This document shows, piece after piece, positions 47,248-48,304 of a DNA stretch of 48,304 bases. The stretch is from Propionibacteriaceae bacterium (GTDB lineage: Bacteria > Actinomycetota > Actinomycetes > Propionibacteriales > Propionibacteriaceae): positions 1 through 48,304 of the forward strand of contig JADGPA010000178.1 of assembly GCA_017882685.1 (NCBI GenBank), written 5' to 3'. The first letter of the stretch is position 1; each line of letters begins with the position of its first letter. The notes below the pieces were generated by a model. It did no database searches and was not told the origin of the DNA. It saw only the letters and a list, made by a program, of their open reading frames with translations. A program made the position numbers and the translations under genes.

Positions 47248-47976
47248 GTGACTGAACTCTCAACAAATCCACGCCCCCGTAGCGTGATCGTGACCGGTGG
47301 CAATCGGGGCATCGGTCGGGCCATCGTCGAACGCTTCGTCGCCGCCGGCCACAAGGTCGCCAGCCTCGACATGGGCGGGGAGCCCCCGGAGGGCGCCCTC
47401 GGCTTCGCTTGCAACGTGACCGACGCCGAGCAGGTGGACGCGGCCTTCGCCGCCGCGGAGGAGGCCAACGGCCCGGTCGAGATCCTGGTCGCCAACGCCG
47501 GCATCACGAAGGACACGCTCATCCTGCGCATGGGCGATGCCGAATGGGACGCCGTCATCAGCGTGAACCTGACCGGCGCCTTCCGCTGTGCGAAGCGGGC
47601 AACCAAGAGCATGATCCGCGGACGCTGGGGCCGCATCGTCTTCACAGGCTCGGTCGTCGGTCTGTACGGCTCGCCTGGCCAGGTGAACTACTCAGCGTCC
47701 AAGGCTGCTCTTGTCGGCGTGGCCCGCTCGCTCACCCGCGAGGTGGGGTCCCGCGGCGTCACAGCCAATGTCGTCGCCCCCGGCTTCATCGAGACCGACA
47801 TGACCGCCGTCCTCCCCGAAGACGTCATCGCGCGGTACCTCGCGTCCATCCCGGCCAACCGGCTTGGCCAGCCGTCGGAGGTGGCCGCAGCGGTGGCCTT
47901 CCTTGCTTCCGAAGAAGCCGGTTTCATCAGCGGCGCTGTCATCCCGGTCGACGGTGGCCTCGGCATGGGTCACTGA
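47248..47976 (+). CDS. fabG: 3-oxoacyl-ACP reductase FabG
   Basis: NADPH-dependent beta-ketoacyl-ACP reductase of type II fatty acid synthesis, 242 residues. It shows VTGGNRGIGRAI (TGxxxGIG), NAGITKD, the catalytic Ser-Tyr-Lys in TGSVVG and YSASKAALVG (YxxxK), and PGFIETDMT. It precedes the FabI/InhA gene by 10 nt, the fabG1-inhA order of mycobacteria. GTG 47248 sits 6 nt after TAGCGT, a leaderless layout. Confidence 0.96.
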   Translation: MTELSTNPRPRSVIVTGGNRGIGRAIVERFVAAGHKVASLDMGGEPPEGALGFACNVTDAEQVDAAFAAAEEANGPVEILVANAGITKDTLILRMGDAEWDAVISVNLTGAFRCAKRATKSMIRGRWGRIVFTGSVVGLYGSPGQVNYSASKAALVGVARSLTREVGSRGVTANVVAPGFIETDMTAVLPEDVIARYLASIPANRLGQPSEVAAAVAFLASEEAGFISGAVIPVDGGLGMGH

Positions 47977-47986
47977 GAGGCTCGAC

Positions 47987-48304
47987 ATGGGAATCCTTGA
48001 AGGCAAGAACATCCTAGTCGCCGGCGTCACCATGAACACCTCGATCGGCTACCGGGTGGTCGAACTCGCGCAGGCGGAGGGCGCCAACGTCGTCGTGTCG
48101 AACTTCGGCAGGGCGATGAGCCTCACCGAGCGGGTTCTCAAGCGCCTAGAACCGCCGCCGCCGCTGCTGGAGCTGGACGTGACCGACGACGACCACCTGG
48201 CCACCCTTGCCGATCGACTTGGTGAGCACTTCGACCACCTCGACGGTGTGGTGCACTCGATCGCCTACGCCAACCCCGAGACGGCGCTCGGGGGCAAGTT
48301 CCTC
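47987..48304 (+). CDS. fabI: Enoyl-ACP reductase (FabI/InhA), N-terminal part (truncated by window edge)
   Basis: The first 106 residues of an NADH-dependent enoyl-ACP reductase. GILEGKNILVAGVTMNTSIGY matches the InhA nucleotide-binding start (the InhA SGIITDSSIA region). LLELDVTDDDHLATLADRL and LDGVVHSIAYA follow, and the protein runs off the end. ATG 47987 lies 10 nt after the fabG stop, with GAGAGG upstream. The active-site Tyr and Lys are beyond the window. Confidence 0.92.
   Translation, partial: MGILEGKNILVAGVTMNTSIGYRVVELAQAEGANVVVSNFGRAMSLTERVLKRLEPPPPLLELDVTDDDHLATLADRLGEHFDHLDGVVHSIAYANPETALGGKFL

Overview
The window is high-GC chromosomal DNA of an actinobacterium. Family-level clues are WhiA, RbpA, OpcA, the SUF operon with its own Rieske ferredoxin, an InhA-type FabI, and TANNNT -10 boxes placed 6-7 nt before GTG starts (leaderless genes). 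A membrane pyrophosphatase beside the heme A genes would suit a Propionibacteriaceae-like organism, but this placement is an inference. Gene density is very high: there is no gap above about 205 bp, and I see no tRNA, rRNA, CRISPR array, insertion sequence or prophage.

Layout. (1) 1-7157: end of uvrA, a convergent Rieske lipoprotein, an unknown membrane protein, then uvrC-rapZ-yvcK-whiA. (2) 7287-11232: glycolytic gap-pgk-tpiA, then secG and rbpA. (3) 11240-14512, minus strand: oxidative pentose phosphate genes zwf-opcA-pgl. (4) 14592-17918: heme A assembly, ctaB on plus, with ctaA and a two-gene ABC exporter on minus. (5) 18003-20597, minus: a large membrane pyrophosphatase. (6) 20801-27413: sufR-sufB-sufD-Rieske-sufC-sufS-sufU-sufT, tightly overlapping. 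(7) 27529-33020: a band-7 (SPFH) membrane protein with a small ribbon-helix-helix partner, a CtlX-like amidinohydrolase, a transglutaminase-like protein, an APH-like kinase and an ABC-F ATPase. (8) 33030-43250: polyamine and GABA catabolism, made of an Lrp regulator plus aminotransferase on minus, and aldehyde dehydrogenase, PotD-PotA-PotB-PotC transporter, a saccharopine-dehydrogenase-like enzyme and GabT on plus. (9) 43252-47194, minus: M20 hydrolase, then DUF3099-SURF1-META lipoprotein-RlmA methyltransferase. (10) 47248-end: fabG and the start of fabI/inhA.

The backbone order (uvrC to whiA, gap-pgk-tpi-secG, pgl-opcA-zwf, ctaB/ctaA, suf, ABC-F, fabG-inhA) matches from memory the order in Mycobacterium tuberculosis. 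The polyamine block sits where acn and neighbours lie there, and tal-tkt are missing between zwf and ctaB.

How the genes work together: polyamine import and the aminotransferase, aldehyde dehydrogenase and GabT route would turn putrescine into succinic semialdehyde. ctaA, ctaB and surf1 support an aa3-type oxidase. The SUF set builds Fe-S clusters. The pyrophosphatase would save energy from PPi. The most intriguing less-described unit is the SPFH plus ribbon-helix-helix pair, whose leader carries two GATATCA boxes one helical turn apart.
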